DNA of 64,000 bases from OLB9 sp041392785 (lineage in GTDB: Bacteria; Bacteroidota; Bacteroidia; Chitinophagales; Saprospiraceae): the NCBI GenBank assembly GCA_041392785.1, contig JAWKLK010000010.1:124001-188000 (forward strand). The letters are read 5' to 3'. The notes under the pieces were generated by a model. It worked only from the letters and a program-made list of their open reading frames with translations, was not told the DNA's origin and made no database searches. This document shows positions 8,879 through 17,752 of the stretch, piece by piece. Made by a program: the position numbers and the translations under genes. Numbering within the stretch: the stretch's first letter is position 1; the number at the start of each line of letters is the position of its first letter.

Positions 8879-10342
8879 ATGATGTCTTTTAATTTAAAAT
8901 TTTTATTACGTTATTTGCCATTAGTACTCTTATTGAGCTTTGTTGCAGTAAGTTGTGGTGATGATGATGATGATACAACTCCTACACCAACTATTGAAGA
9001 TGGTGTTTATGTATTCGGAGAAGGTACCGCAGTCACCACCATTGGTTCTAAGGGTTTAATGAAAGCTGCAACCAATGAGGCAAAGATGAATGAAGCTCGT
9101 ACAGGATTATATGACCTTTATATCGCTGTTAAAGCTGGTTCGCAAGGCTTTAATATCGGTAAAGTAGATGGTGGTAAAACTACTACCTTAGGTCCTGGAG
9201 CTAATTTTGCAAAGGTAGAAGATGCAGACAAAATCACAGATGAACCAAGAGGTTGGCTTTCTAGAGGATCTACCCAAGAAACAACCACCAAATTTACTGT
9301 ACCTGAAGATGGCTTATATCATGTGGTATATGACGAGCAACTTAACATTGTTACGGTTGCAAAAGCAGATTGGGGAATTATCGGTGGTGCGACTCCAAAT
9401 GGTTGGGGCGGAAGCACAGCTATGACAAGTAGTGCATTTGACCTAAATGCTATGTCTTTTGAAGTTAAGGATTTGATTCTTTTGGTTGGAGAATACAAAT
9501 TCCGTTATTCAGATGGATGGAAAATTGTATTAGATGGAGAGAACGTACGTGCTAATACAAATTTTGGTGGCGCTGCAAACGCACTTGTGGCTGGTGGCGG
9601 AAACATTCAAAACACAGTGGTTGGTGTTTATACCGCTAAAATTGATTGGTCACTCGCCAATGGTATTACAGCTACAATGACCAAAACTGGTGATTATACA
9701 CCACCTGCGTACCCAAGTGAAATGTACATTGTAGGAGATGCTACTCCATATGGTTGGGATACTCCTGGTACAAAAGCTGATGGTATAATGCACAAACTTG
9801 CTGGAGGATCACCTACAGAAGGTATCTTCTGGAAAATTTGTTCTCTTGAAGGTGGTAAAGGATTCAAAGTTTCCGCTGCAGAATGGAAAGAACCAAACCT
9901 TGGTCATTCAAATATTTCAGAATTTGATGGAGAAGGAGTTTCAGTGACCGCTGATGGTGGTGGAAACTTAAGCGTTGCAGAAAGTGGTATGTACATAGTT
10001 GTACTAAATCTTAGGGACAATGGTAAAAAACTATCAGTAAAACCCGCAGAGGTGTATGGTATTGGTGATGCATTTGGAAGTTGGGATAGTGGTGTAGAAG
10101 CATATAAATTCACTGCAAACAATACAGATAAAACTTTTGTATCTCCTGCCTTTGTCAAAGATGCGGCAGTTCGTATGTATGCTGCACACTCTTGGATTCC
10201 TGATTGGTGGAATGCTGAGTTCAGAGTGGACGGTGGTAAGATAGACTACAGAAATGATGGTGGAGACCAAGCAGCTGTAAATGGTACTGCAGGTCAAAAA
10301 GTCACATTGAAATTTGACGATAACACTGGTTCAATCCAATAA
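8879..10342 (+). CDS. SusE/SusF-like surface glycan-binding lipoprotein
   Basis: The 487-residue protein has a lipoprotein signal ending FVAVSC followed by GDDDDD, an acidic lipoprotein export signal that directs lipoproteins to the cell surface in Bacteroidota. The remainder is built of about four tandem beta-sandwich modules, each with a strand like MYIVGDATPYGWDTPG, GIIGGATPNGWGG or VYGIGDAFGSWDSG. These are the starch-binding SusE/SusF-type repeats; conserved Trp residues would stack on sugars. A double ATG at 8879/8882 leaves the start uncertain by one codon. It is last in the triad and is followed by a strong terminator. A glycan ligand, perhaps an alpha-glucan, is inferred from the family. 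Confidence 0.85.
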   Translation: MMSFNLKFLLRYLPLVLLLSFVAVSCGDDDDDTTPTPTIEDGVYVFGEGTAVTTIGSKGLMKAATNEAKMNEARTGLYDLYIAVKAGSQGFNIGKVDGGKTTTLGPGANFAKVEDADKITDEPRGWLSRGSTQETTTKFTVPEDGLYHVVYDEQLNIVTVAKADWGIIGGATPNGWGGSTAMTSSAFDLNAMSFEVKDLILLVGEYKFRYSDGWKIVLDGENVRANTNFGGAANALVAGGGNIQNTVVGVYTAKIDWSLANGITATMTKTGDYTPPAYPSEMYIVGDATPYGWDTPGTKADGIMHKLAGGSPTEGIFWKICSLEGGKGFKVSAAEWKEPNLGHSNISEFDGEGVSVTADGGGNLSVAESGMYIVVLNLRDNGKKLSVKPAEVYGIGDAFGSWDSGVEAYKFTANNTDKTFVSPAFVKDAAVRMYAAHSWIPDWWNAEFRVDGGKIDYRNDGGDQAAVNGTAGQKVTLKFDDNTGSIQ

Positions 10343-10363
10343 AAGGTATTTAACCTAAAATAT

Positions 10364-10402
10364 AAGCCGAGGCAAATAATTAATTTTGTCTCGGCTTTTC
10401 TT
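10364..10402 (+). terminator. Terminator of the sus-like operon (possibly bidirectional)
   Basis: A 13-bp stem, AAGCCGAGGCAAA against TTTGTCTCGGCTT with one G-T pair, is followed by TTTTCTTTTT. It lies between the convergent susE/F and sirtuin genes; the opposite strand also has a moderately T-rich flank. Confidence 0.88.
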
Positions 10403-10424
10403 TTTAACATTTATTTGATAAATT

Positions 10425-11117
10425 CTAGTGCTTAAGCAATGTCTCCACTAACATAGGAACACCTTCACCAGCCGTGGCTCGAATTACTTCCAAATTTGGA
10501 AAATTATGAACTCCAAAACTCAAATTTGGACTGGGATCAACAAAATATATCTTACTGTCAAGTCTCGAATAAGCAAGAAGACTAGCTGCGGGATATACTT
10601 GCATGGATGTGCCTATAATGATCAAAATATCAGCATCATTACAGTATTTCGCAGCGATCGAAATATTAGGTACTTCTTCCGAAAACCACACGATATGTGG
10701 TCTTAATTGGAATCCTTTCTGGCACTTATCCCCTAAATTCAAATCATGATCCCATTCATAGATTAAACGCGGATCTCCTGTACTTCTCACTTTTGTTAAT
10801 TCGCCATGTAGATGCAACACTTTTGAACTTCCAGCTCTCTCATGTAGGTTATCGACATTTTGGGTAATAATTTGTAGATCGAATTTTTTTTCAAGTCTTA
10901 CAAGTGACAGATGAGCAGTATTGGGTTCAACTTCCTTCAATTGCCGACGGCGAATATTATAAAAATTCAAAACCAATTCTGGATTGCGCAACCATCCTTC
11001 AGGAGAAGCTACATCTTCTACCCTATGGTTTTCCCAAAGCCCGTTTGTATCCCGAAAAGTACTAATACCGCTTTCAGCACTCATACCAGCACCTGTCAAT
11101 ACTACTATTTTTTGCAT
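10425..11117 (-). CDS. cobB: NAD-dependent protein deacylase, sirtuin class III type
   Basis: Sirtuins remove acyl groups from lysine using NAD. The Rossmann motif GAGMSAESGISTFR, the catalytic pair TQNVDNLHERAG with HLHGEL, and the NAD-binding IIIGTSMQVYPAASLL are all present. YNIRRRQL carries the Tyr-x-x-Arg pair that in E. coli CobB and SIRT5 accepts succinyl/malonyl groups, so desuccinylation is likely. The four zinc-binding Cys of E. coli CobB are missing: only one Cys occurs in the segment before QLRPHIVWF, as in other Bacteroidota sirtuins I know. I use the ATG at 11117; a GTG three codons upstream is open. Single gene, convergent to the sus-like operon. Confidence 0.92.
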   Translation of the reverse strand: MQKIVVLTGAGMSAESGISTFRDTNGLWENHRVEDVASPEGWLRNPELVLNFYNIRRRQLKEVEPNTAHLSLVRLEKKFDLQIITQNVDNLHERAGSSKVLHLHGELTKVRSTGDPRLIYEWDHDLNLGDKCQKGFQLRPHIVWFSEEVPNISIAAKYCNDADILIIIGTSMQVYPAASLLAYSRLDSKIYFVDPSPNLSFGVHNFPNLEVIRATAGEGVPMLVETLLKH

Positions 11118-11313
11118 ATCTAACACTTCTCAAATTTATCAATTTCCTTGCATAAAACCAAATACAAATTTACTGGTTTTGTGTTTAACTATATTAAATT
11201 TTTTTTCAGTAATATATAAGTTCATGTACTCCATAAAAGATTAATCATCGTCTTGACTTCCTTCTTATCTCATTCAAATTTTTATTTCTACCTTTACATT
11301 TAAAAATAGAAGT

Positions 11314-13020
11314 ATGGATAGATGGTCTTTGTATATTCTTGGCATTTTTATCCTTTTTTCAGGTTGCAGTAATCCCAATATTCCTGATATGGTTATTGTA
11401 CACGCCAATATATATACCATTGATTCCTTGGACATAGGTGCAGACGCTATTGCTATAAAAGATGGAAAAATCTTAAGAATTGGAAAAAGCGATGAAATCC
11501 TTGCTATGTGTGATAAAGTCACAAAAGTCTTGGATGTACAAGGTCAGTTTGTAATGCCAGGATTCATTGAAGGCCATGGTCACTTTATGGGTTTGGGAAA
11601 TAGTCTAATAAACCTTGATTTAATGTACATGAAAAGTTGGTCTGAAATTGTCAATGCTGTGAAAGAAAGAGTAGAAACATCACAACCTGGGGATTGGGTC
11701 TTAGGTAGAGGGTGGCATCAAGAAAAATGGAATGAAAACCCAAAAAAAGCTATCTTTGGTTATCCCCTTCATGATGAAATAAGCAAAATATCTTCTCAAA
11801 ACCCTATAGTTTTATATCATGCAAGCGGTCATGCTCTTTTTGCGAATAAAAAAGCAATGGATATCGTGGGAATAAATAAAAATACTCCTGATCCTGTTGG
11901 AGGCGCCATTGTCAGAGATGGTGAAGGAAATGCTATTGGCATTTTTGAGGAAAGGGCAATGGATGTCTTTTCTCTTGCATATGAAAACTATAAGAAATCG
12001 CTTCCAAAAGAAAAGTCTGACTCCCTTTGGCTCAAGGCATACAGGTTGGCCGAAGATATTAGTATGTCTAAAGGTGTGACTTCGTTTCAAGATGCAGGAG
12101 CAAAACTAGATGATATAAGAAGATTCAAGCAATTAGCAGAGAGTGGCCGAATGCATCTCAGACTTTGGACTATGGTTAGAGAATCTTCAAGTGTAATGGA
12201 TTCCACACTTTCGGAATGTAAAGCTATAGATATCGCAAATCATTTTTATACTTGTAATGCCATCAAGTCAGAAATAGATGGTGCATTGGGATCATTTGGC
12301 GCTTGGCTACTTGAACCCTATAATGATAAAACTAATTTCAGAGGCCAAAATACTACTGACATCTTTGAAGTAAAAAAAATAGCTGACTTGGCTATCAAAC
12401 ATGACATGCAACTTTGTGTCCATGCTATAGGCGATAGAGCTAATAGAGTCACGTTAGATATTTATGAATCAATAATGGCAAAAAATCCCAACAAAACAGA
12501 TCTCAGGTGGCGAGTCGAACATGCACAACATGTGCACCCAACAGATATTCCTAGATTTGCTAACAACGGTATTATTGCTTCCATGCAAGGCATTCACTGC
12601 ACATCTGATGCACCATTTGTAATAAAAAGACTTGGTGTAAATCGATCAAAAACAGGAGCTTATGCTTGGAGAAGTTTTTTAGATCAAGGTGTACTCATTG
12701 CTAGTGGGACTGACACACCGATTGAAGATATCGATCCCATTAAGAATTTCTATGCGAGTGTGACCAGAAAACGATTAGATAGCAAAGATGCATTTTTTCC
12801 GGAACAAAAAATGACGAGACAAGAAGCACTTTTCGCCTATACGCTTGGCAATGCCTATGCGGCAAAGGAAGAACATTTGAAAGGATCCATCACAGTAGGC
12901 AAGCTCGCTGATATAGCAGTTTTATCTCAAGATCTCTCTAAATGCACTGATGATGACATCCTGAAAACAGAGGTACTATACACTATCATTAATGGAAAAG
13001 TAGTATATAAAAGGCGCTAA
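11314..13020 (+). CDS. Lipoprotein amidohydrolase, YtcJ-like (Amidohydro_3)
   Basis: The 568-residue protein has a lipoprotein signal (LFSGCSN) followed by a metal-dependent hydrolase of the YtcJ type. Seen motifs: PGFIEGHGHFMG (HxH metal ligands), HAIGDRANR, WRVEHAQHVHP and SGTDTPIEDIDP (catalytic Asp). A C-terminal composite beta-sandwich contains GKLADIAVLSQD. Members hydrolyse amide or ester bonds in diverse small molecules; the substrate is unknown. The lipobox places it in the periplasmic face of the envelope rather than the cytosol. A -7-like TACCTTTA lies at 11289-11296, just before the start. It appears monocistronic. Confidence 0.88.
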   Translation: MDRWSLYILGIFILFSGCSNPNIPDMVIVHANIYTIDSLDIGADAIAIKDGKILRIGKSDEILAMCDKVTKVLDVQGQFVMPGFIEGHGHFMGLGNSLINLDLMYMKSWSEIVNAVKERVETSQPGDWVLGRGWHQEKWNENPKKAIFGYPLHDEISKISSQNPIVLYHASGHALFANKKAMDIVGINKNTPDPVGGAIVRDGEGNAIGIFEERAMDVFSLAYENYKKSLPKEKSDSLWLKAYRLAEDISMSKGVTSFQDAGAKLDDIRRFKQLAESGRMHLRLWTMVRESSSVMDSTLSECKAIDIANHFYTCNAIKSEIDGALGSFGAWLLEPYNDKTNFRGQNTTDIFEVKKIADLAIKHDMQLCVHAIGDRANRVTLDIYESIMAKNPNKTDLRWRVEHAQHVHPTDIPRFANNGIIASMQGIHCTSDAPFVIKRLGVNRSKTGAYAWRSFLDQGVLIASGTDTPIEDIDPIKNFYASVTRKRLDSKDAFFPEQKMTRQEALFAYTLGNAYAAKEEHLKGSITVGKLADIAVLSQDLSKCTDDDILKTEVLYTIINGKVVYKRR

Positions 13021-13435
13021 AATTATCTAAGTAATATATTTTGGGTCTGCTGAAAAGGTCAGAATCATTCAATATAAAGAAAGCTATTGGTCCAGAATAT
13101 CTTTCAAAAAACAAGTGATAGTAAATTTAGAGTCAAAAGCGCGTCCATCTCCTTTGTAGCATATCAAAATTTAACTAATGATAATCAAGGCGATAAAAAA
13201 ACATTTTGACTCGAAAATGAACGGTGCTTTGCAATCGCCTTATTTTTGAACTGATCTTTTCAGTTTACTTTTTTTGACAAGAAAAAAGTAAAAGCTTTGC
13301 CGGCTCAAGGCAAAAGTTAATATGAAGTGCAGATGATTCATGAGTTTTGCTGAAATTACTGGGCATCGAAATCAATAAATTTAAGTATACAGAACTGATA
13401 ATCAATAATATATATTATACCAACCAGGCCCTAAT
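13021..13435. other. Intergenic region with inverted-repeat structure
   Basis: 415 bases without a credible gene between two convergent genes. It contains the paired inverted repeats described at 13050-13292. No T-rich terminator adjoining the amidohydrolase stop is evident. Confidence 0.6.
13050..13292. repeat. Possible small non-coding repeat element with inverted ends
   Basis: CTGAAAAGGTCAG (13050-13062) is inverted at 13251-13263 as CTGATCTTTTCAG (12 of 13 bases pair). Inside, AAGGCGAT (13187-13194) is inverted at 13234-13241. Directly after, TTTACTTTTTT (13264-13274) pairs perfectly with AAAAAAGTAAA (13282-13292). There is no ORF and no clear target-site duplication. It may be a MITE-like or other dispersed element, but only one copy is visible here. 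Confidence 0.35.
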
Positions 13436-14950
13436 TTAGGAGTTTGACACTTCTTGGTCAAGTACATCCAATACATTTAGATAGTAAGATTTTGCTTCAT
13501 CAGGGCTTTTAGAAATACTTACCAATCCAAATTTTCCATATTGTGAAAGTGCACTTATCAGGTGAAACATAACACCTTCACTTTTCACTTGGTCGTAATG
13601 TAGATTATGCAATGTTGTTATTTCTATCATATCAAGTGGCGTTAATCCTTTATACCTTTCTTCTTGAATATTATCTGTGGCAAAATAAAATCTTTCTGTC
13701 CCATCAGACAGGAAAAATTTGCCTTTCTCCCAGTCATATTGACCATCCGTCAAAAACTGAAGCATTAAAAAGGGATGTGTGGTACCTCCTTTACGGATAT
13801 TGAGTTCAATTGCAAAATGTTGCCATTCACCATCTATTAATGCACTCATAAAGTCAATTGAAAATCGACCCAAAACCCCAAATTCTTTTAGTCTTTCTGC
13901 CACCAAAACTGAATGTTTGGCGATATCCACTGCATAGGCTTCCGAAGCTGGAAAAGTAGCGCCAAGGAAAACCTGACCACTTTCTCCTCCCAAACATTGG
14001 TCATGCGTAGAAACAATAATGATCTCGCCTCCTGGAGTGATTCGGACCTGTACCGAAGGCGACATCATTGATGGAAAATCAAGAAATTCTTCCACTATTC
14101 CACCCATTTTTTCAATTTTCATTAAAAAGGTAGAATAATTCAGACCTTTGGCAACAAATTTTATCATTGCCTTAAATGTGGTTTTGATAAAAGTAATCAA
14201 ATCTTCGCTTTCATCCATATTCGGATAAGTATAGATAGCGTTACCATCACCAGAAAAGCCTTCGTTTAATTTAATCACCGCCTTCTTCAATTGCGGTTTC
14301 GATATTTTCAATGCAACTAATGCATCTACAATTTGATCAAATGAGTAAATATCTTCAAATCCCAAAGGCAATCCTATCCCTGTGCTTTTGAATATCTTTC
14401 TAGATCCACTCTTATTACCCAAATCAGCCAAAGAAGGATCACATCCGTATACCGGTATATCTAATAATAAGGAAAGTTTTTTTTCGTGTTCAGTGACATT
14501 AAAAAATACTAAATGCGAAAAGGAGTCAGAAACTACACTGTTTTTAATCCTTTTTATGAGTCTTGGTCTATTCAATACTTTTTCAGTAAGTGAAATATTC
14601 TCAGTGTCATAACAACTTAGCAAAGTCAGTCTTTTTTTTGCATCATCTACATCAATATTAGGAATATTATATAGATAATAATCGATAATTAATGGTGAGA
14701 TTGGTGTACTTGTCACATAGGTCAAATGAAGGGCTGGAATCTTCAATAACATCAACATACATAACAGACGCTGCTCATAGTATATTTGTCCAGCTATCTC
14801 CTCGAGCATACCTTGATCTAAAGTCAAACTTGGAATGACTACAACAGTATTTGGAACATCTTGATTACCAATCCATTTATGAAAACTACTTTTGAGTCTT
14901 TCTTGAAGTAGAAAGAAATTTGTGTCATCTATATCAGCCGCAGTGTACAT
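13436..14950 (-). CDS. PGM1-like ATP-grasp peptide ligase
   Basis: About 504 residues. ATP-grasp enzymes activate a carboxylate as acyl phosphate and join it to an amine. Here the central domain shows VIKLNEGFSGDGNAIY (glycine-rich ATP loop with Lys), a middle segment with VQVRITPGGEI, and the Mg-binding AIELNIRKGGTTHPF (E-x-N) near residue 390. The C-terminal segment GVMFHLISALSQYGKFGLV matches the C-terminal domain of PGM1, the ligase of pheganomycin biosynthesis. No peptide precursor or tailoring gene is adjacent, so product and pathway are unknown. The ATG at 14950 is preferred; the frame also has a TTG two codons upstream. The gene stands alone. Confidence 0.8.
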   Translation of the reverse strand: MYTAADIDDTNFFLLQERLKSSFHKWIGNQDVPNTVVVIPSLTLDQGMLEEIAGQIYYEQRLLCMLMLLKIPALHLTYVTSTPISPLIIDYYLYNIPNIDVDDAKKRLTLLSCYDTENISLTEKVLNRPRLIKRIKNSVVSDSFSHLVFFNVTEHEKKLSLLLDIPVYGCDPSLADLGNKSGSRKIFKSTGIGLPLGFEDIYSFDQIVDALVALKISKPQLKKAVIKLNEGFSGDGNAIYTYPNMDESEDLITFIKTTFKAMIKFVAKGLNYSTFLMKIEKMGGIVEEFLDFPSMMSPSVQVRITPGGEIIIVSTHDQCLGGESGQVFLGATFPASEAYAVDIAKHSVLVAERLKEFGVLGRFSIDFMSALIDGEWQHFAIELNIRKGGTTHPFLMLQFLTDGQYDWEKGKFFLSDGTERFYFATDNIQEERYKGLTPLDMIEITTLHNLHYDQVKSEGVMFHLISALSQYGKFGLVSISKSPDEAKSYYLNVLDVLDQEVSNS

Positions 14951-15042
14951 TTTCAAGTATCAATTGCTATATCTCAACGAAAATAACAAATTGATCTATA
15001 ACAACAAATTATTTACCAATTATTTTTTATTTTGGTAATCAT

Positions 15043-16041
15043 CTACCTAATCATACCTACAGGCATATCTGGATCATAATCACCCATAATAGCAGGATTT
15101 TGGGCATTCGATGTGTAAGACTTTACATTTTTTGAAACAAAATCATATAGTTCTGTTACAGTGATCAACCTATCATTGTTATTATCTGCTTCTCCTTTCA
15201 TACCGCGGATGAGAAAATGAGAGAACACACCTTGTCTAAGACCTCCATATTCAAGTGATACCTCTTCTTTTTTAGATGACATCATCACTGCCGTGCCACT
15301 CTTCGCACTGTTATATGCACTATAAAAATTCTCTAAAGCAACTGTAAATGGCGATCTTGCTTGTGCTAACATTGAACCTGAATGGCATGCATCAGTGATA
15401 AACAACTTATGCTTTGCGCTTGAATTATTCAATATTGTCAATATATCATCATAAGGAATATGTCCATTATATCCGTTAAAATCACTTGGGACAAAAGCTC
15501 CATCCAAACCATGTCCTGACATATAGAGTAAAACAACATCATTTTCATCTGCCCGCGATGCTAACGACTGTAGTTCATCTTTAATGGCTTTTGTAGTAGC
15601 AGCATCGTCTATTAGCACTTTAACATTTTGATCGGGAATTGCTCCTCCTTCTGGACTTTTTAACAAGGCATAAAAATGATAAGCATCATCATCAGTATAC
15701 TTCAGCGATTGCATATGATTGTATGTAGCGATACCAACAACTAGTGCATACACATTAATATCTTTAAAGTTATTTGTTTTTGGTTTTAGGTCTGGACGAG
15801 TTGTATTTGTTACGGGTTTCTCCATTTTTGGTTCCTCATATAGATACTTCTTAAGAGGAACACCATTATCCCACAAAGCACTGTAAACATTACCATTAGC
15901 AAAATACATGATACCATCACCTTGAGGTGCATGATTACTCCAACCACCCTTGTACCTATCACCATTTGCATATGTACATTCTCCTTTGTCCCTGCCCTTG
16001 ACCGCCAATAAATTCGCCAGTATACAGTGACCCATCACCAT
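15043..16041 (-). CDS. Caspase-like peptidase part of a broken MORN-caspase gene
   Basis: This frame carries the C-terminal part: the last MORN repeats (GECTYANGDRYKGGW and DGIMYFANGNVYS), a linker, then a C14 caspase-like domain starting VYALVVGIATYNHM. The catalytic His is in LYMSGHGLDG and the catalytic Cys in ITDACHSGSM; the S1-type loop follows. The first 30 or so codons (MVMGHCILANLL) are out-of-frame translation of the MORN region. The true gene runs from 16762 to 15043: removing one A in the AAA run at 15985-15987 joins both frames and restores an exact 23-residue MORN period, giving 572 residues. Substrate and trigger are unknown. Confidence 0.85.
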   Translation of the reverse strand: MVMGHCILANLLAVKGRDKGECTYANGDRYKGGWSNHAPQGDGIMYFANGNVYSALWDNGVPLKKYLYEEPKMEKPVTNTTRPDLKPKTNNFKDINVYALVVGIATYNHMQSLKYTDDDAYHFYALLKSPEGGAIPDQNVKVLIDDAATTKAIKDELQSLASRADENDVVLLYMSGHGLDGAFVPSDFNGYNGHIPYDDILTILNNSSAKHKLFITDACHSGSMLAQARSPFTVALENFYSAYNSAKSGTAVMMSSKKEEVSLEYGGLRQGVFSHFLIRGMKGEADNNNDRLITVTELYDFVSKNVKSYTSNAQNPAIMGDYDPDMPVGMIR

Positions 16042-16762
16042 ACTTCAAAAAACCAGATTCATTGTCACAATATTGTGTAGTGCAATCCTTGAGTGGTTTG
16101 GTGGTTTGTGTCAAAGTCAATTCATTGCTTTCATTATTTTTTCCTATATCATTCGCATCTTGATCATTCATTATCTCTATTTGAGAAAGTAGATTTCCAG
16201 CACTATAAATTTGAGCATACAATTTTCCATTGACAAAACAAGTTACTTCACCATGTTTTTTATTGTTTACCCATGTTCCATCATAGTAAGAATTATCTTT
16301 TAAAGTAAGCCTACCGCTGCCATTCAGTTTTCCCTTTGCAAAGGTTCCCTCATAAACGTCACCATTTAGAAAATCATACCTACCCTGCCCATGAGGGGCT
16401 TCATATTTCCATTCACCAAAGTATACATCACCGTTATAAAACTGCATCCTCCCCTTGCCTGCTATTTTTCCCAATACGAACTCGCCCGTATAAACATCTC
16501 TGGTTTTGAAGATTTCTTTTCCAAGACCATGCTTCTTTCCTTTCTCAAAATCTCCTTCATATTTATGACCGTCCTTATAAACTATCACACCCTTTCCATG
16601 AGCTTTTCCTTGTAAAAAACTGCCTGTGTACTTGGAACCATCTGCATACAAATACGTACCTTTGCCATTGTAACAATTACCAGAGATGCAAGTCGCATTC
16701 AATTGTAATATAGTCATGTACACAAAACTTACCAGTAATGCCAATCTATTTAAAAGTTGCAT
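15959..16762 (-). CDS. Signal peptide and MORN-repeat part of the broken MORN-caspase gene
   Basis: Start at 16762 (MQLLNRLALLVSFVYM) gives a Sec-type signal peptide; the frame is open to 16828 but a -7-like TACCTTTA at 16805-16798 lies inside that extension. About six MORN repeats of 23 residues follow (KYTGSF.., KYEGDF.., VYTGEF.., VYFGEW.., VYEGTF.., YYDGTW..). After a 55-residue polar linker a further repeat, LYTGEFIGGQGQG, runs into the frame break. MORN repeats bind lipids or proteins, so here they may place the caspase domain in the periplasm or at the envelope. It is one gene with the 15043-16041 frame. Confidence 0.85.
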   Translation of the reverse strand: MQLLNRLALLVSFVYMTILQLNATCISGNCYNGKGTYLYADGSKYTGSFLQGKAHGKGVIVYKDGHKYEGDFEKGKKHGLGKEIFKTRDVYTGEFVLGKIAGKGRMQFYNGDVYFGEWKYEAPHGQGRYDFLNGDVYEGTFAKGKLNGSGRLTLKDNSYYDGTWVNNKKHGEVTCFVNGKLYAQIYSAGNLLSQIEIMNDQDANDIGKNNESNELTLTQTTKPLKDCTTQYCDNESGFLKYGDGSLYTGEFIGGQGQGQRRMYICKW

Positions 16763-16860
16763 TTTTAAAAATTTACAGTGTGAATAATGGTAAAGTGTAA
16801 AGGTAATATTAAAATTTTTATAATACATTTCAATAACACAAAAGTCTAAATATTTATTTT

Positions 16861-17352
16861 ATGAAAATTTATTTTATATCTTACTTAACAATTGCTAGCG
16901 TTATTATATTTAGTCTATCATGCAAACAGCAAGTAGAAAATGTCAGTTTAAATGGATCATATGGTAAGGCCATCGATACGGTCTCCGCACAAACGGTTGC
17001 CACTGTAATCAGTAAAATTGAAGGCAAAGATTCTATCGATTACATTGTGGTAAAAGGTAAAGTAAGTGAAGTCTGTCAAGCAAAAGGATGTTGGATCAAT
17101 GTAATTTCAGATGCGGATACAACTTCCCAGGAGATTTTTGTTGAATTTCAAGACTATGCGTTTGTATTGCCGAAAGATATTGCCGGTGCTTCTGTATACA
17201 TTCAGGGAAAGATGTTTAGAGACGTGACCAGTGTTGAAGAACTCAAACAAAATGCAGAAGATGAAGGTTTTACGCCTGCAGACATTGCTAAGATTAGTGA
17301 GCCACTTATTGAAATTTCATTTATGGCTGATGGTGTAAAAATCGTCAAGTAA
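16861..17352 (+). CDS. DUF4920 lipoprotein
   Basis: A 163-residue lipoprotein (lipobox FSLSC, Cys at residue 21). The core contains VVKGKVSEVCQAKGCWINV, the hallmark of DUF4920, with two Cys six residues apart that could bind metal or form a disulfide, followed by an OB-like beta-barrel (SVYIQGKMFRD). Function is not known. It is divergent from the MORN-caspase gene with about 100 bases between the starts. Confidence 0.82.
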   Translation: MKIYFISYLTIASVIIFSLSCKQQVENVSLNGSYGKAIDTVSAQTVATVISKIEGKDSIDYIVVKGKVSEVCQAKGCWINVISDADTTSQEIFVEFQDYAFVLPKDIAGASVYIQGKMFRDVTSVEELKQNAEDEGFTPADIAKISEPLIEISFMADGVKIVK

Positions 17353-17752
17353 AATGAGCTTTAAAGTTGTTTAATTTTTACCAATATACATAATAATCAG
17401 TTAAATATTCTACTTAACATCTTTTTCTATACGCAGTGTTTGTTTTCTAGCTAGTTTATACTATGCCTGAGGAAGAAAATTCCGAGTATCATATCCATTT
17501 TGAATAATTTCCTTTCCCTAGAATGCCTAATGCAAAATTCAGTTTAAATTTCAATCAGATATATCATTAAATTAATGCTAAGAATTAGAATTAAATATGA
17601 TAACTCAACAAATTTAACTCATTGTATTACAGTTATTAATATAATAAATTAATTATTATGATAAAAATTTCAATATAATTTCGTAAAAGAGAAATTATTA
17701 CTTACCTTTGCTACGAGCTTTAGCTCTTTTTAGAACCAAAACATAACCTGAG
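17353..17752. other. Intergenic region before the giant protease/adhesin gene
   Basis: 400 A+T-rich bases with no gene. The last 75 bases hold a promoter-like pair (17679-17710). A tiny hairpin GAGC/GCTC at 17715-17726 followed by five T lies at the predicted transcript start and is probably too weak to matter. No strong terminator is visible after the DUF4920 gene. Confidence 0.6.
17679..17710 (+). promoter_or_regulatory. Probable promoter of the giant gene
   Basis: TTTCG at 17679-17683, a 19-base spacer and TACCTTTG at 17703-17710. The -7 box fits TAnnTTTG; the -33 is one base off TTTG. Start would be near 17717, with a leader of about 35 bases. Confidence 0.55.

Noticed and set aside
16763..16828. 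Upstream start for the MORN-repeat gene
   Set aside because: It would place the start before the -7-like box and bury the signal peptide; 16762 gives a normal signal peptide.
15043..17352. Caspase gene as part of a defence system
   Set aside because: The protein has a signal peptide, neighbours are ordinary (DUF4920, peptide ligase, surface protein), and no nucleic-acid sensor or effector partner is seen.
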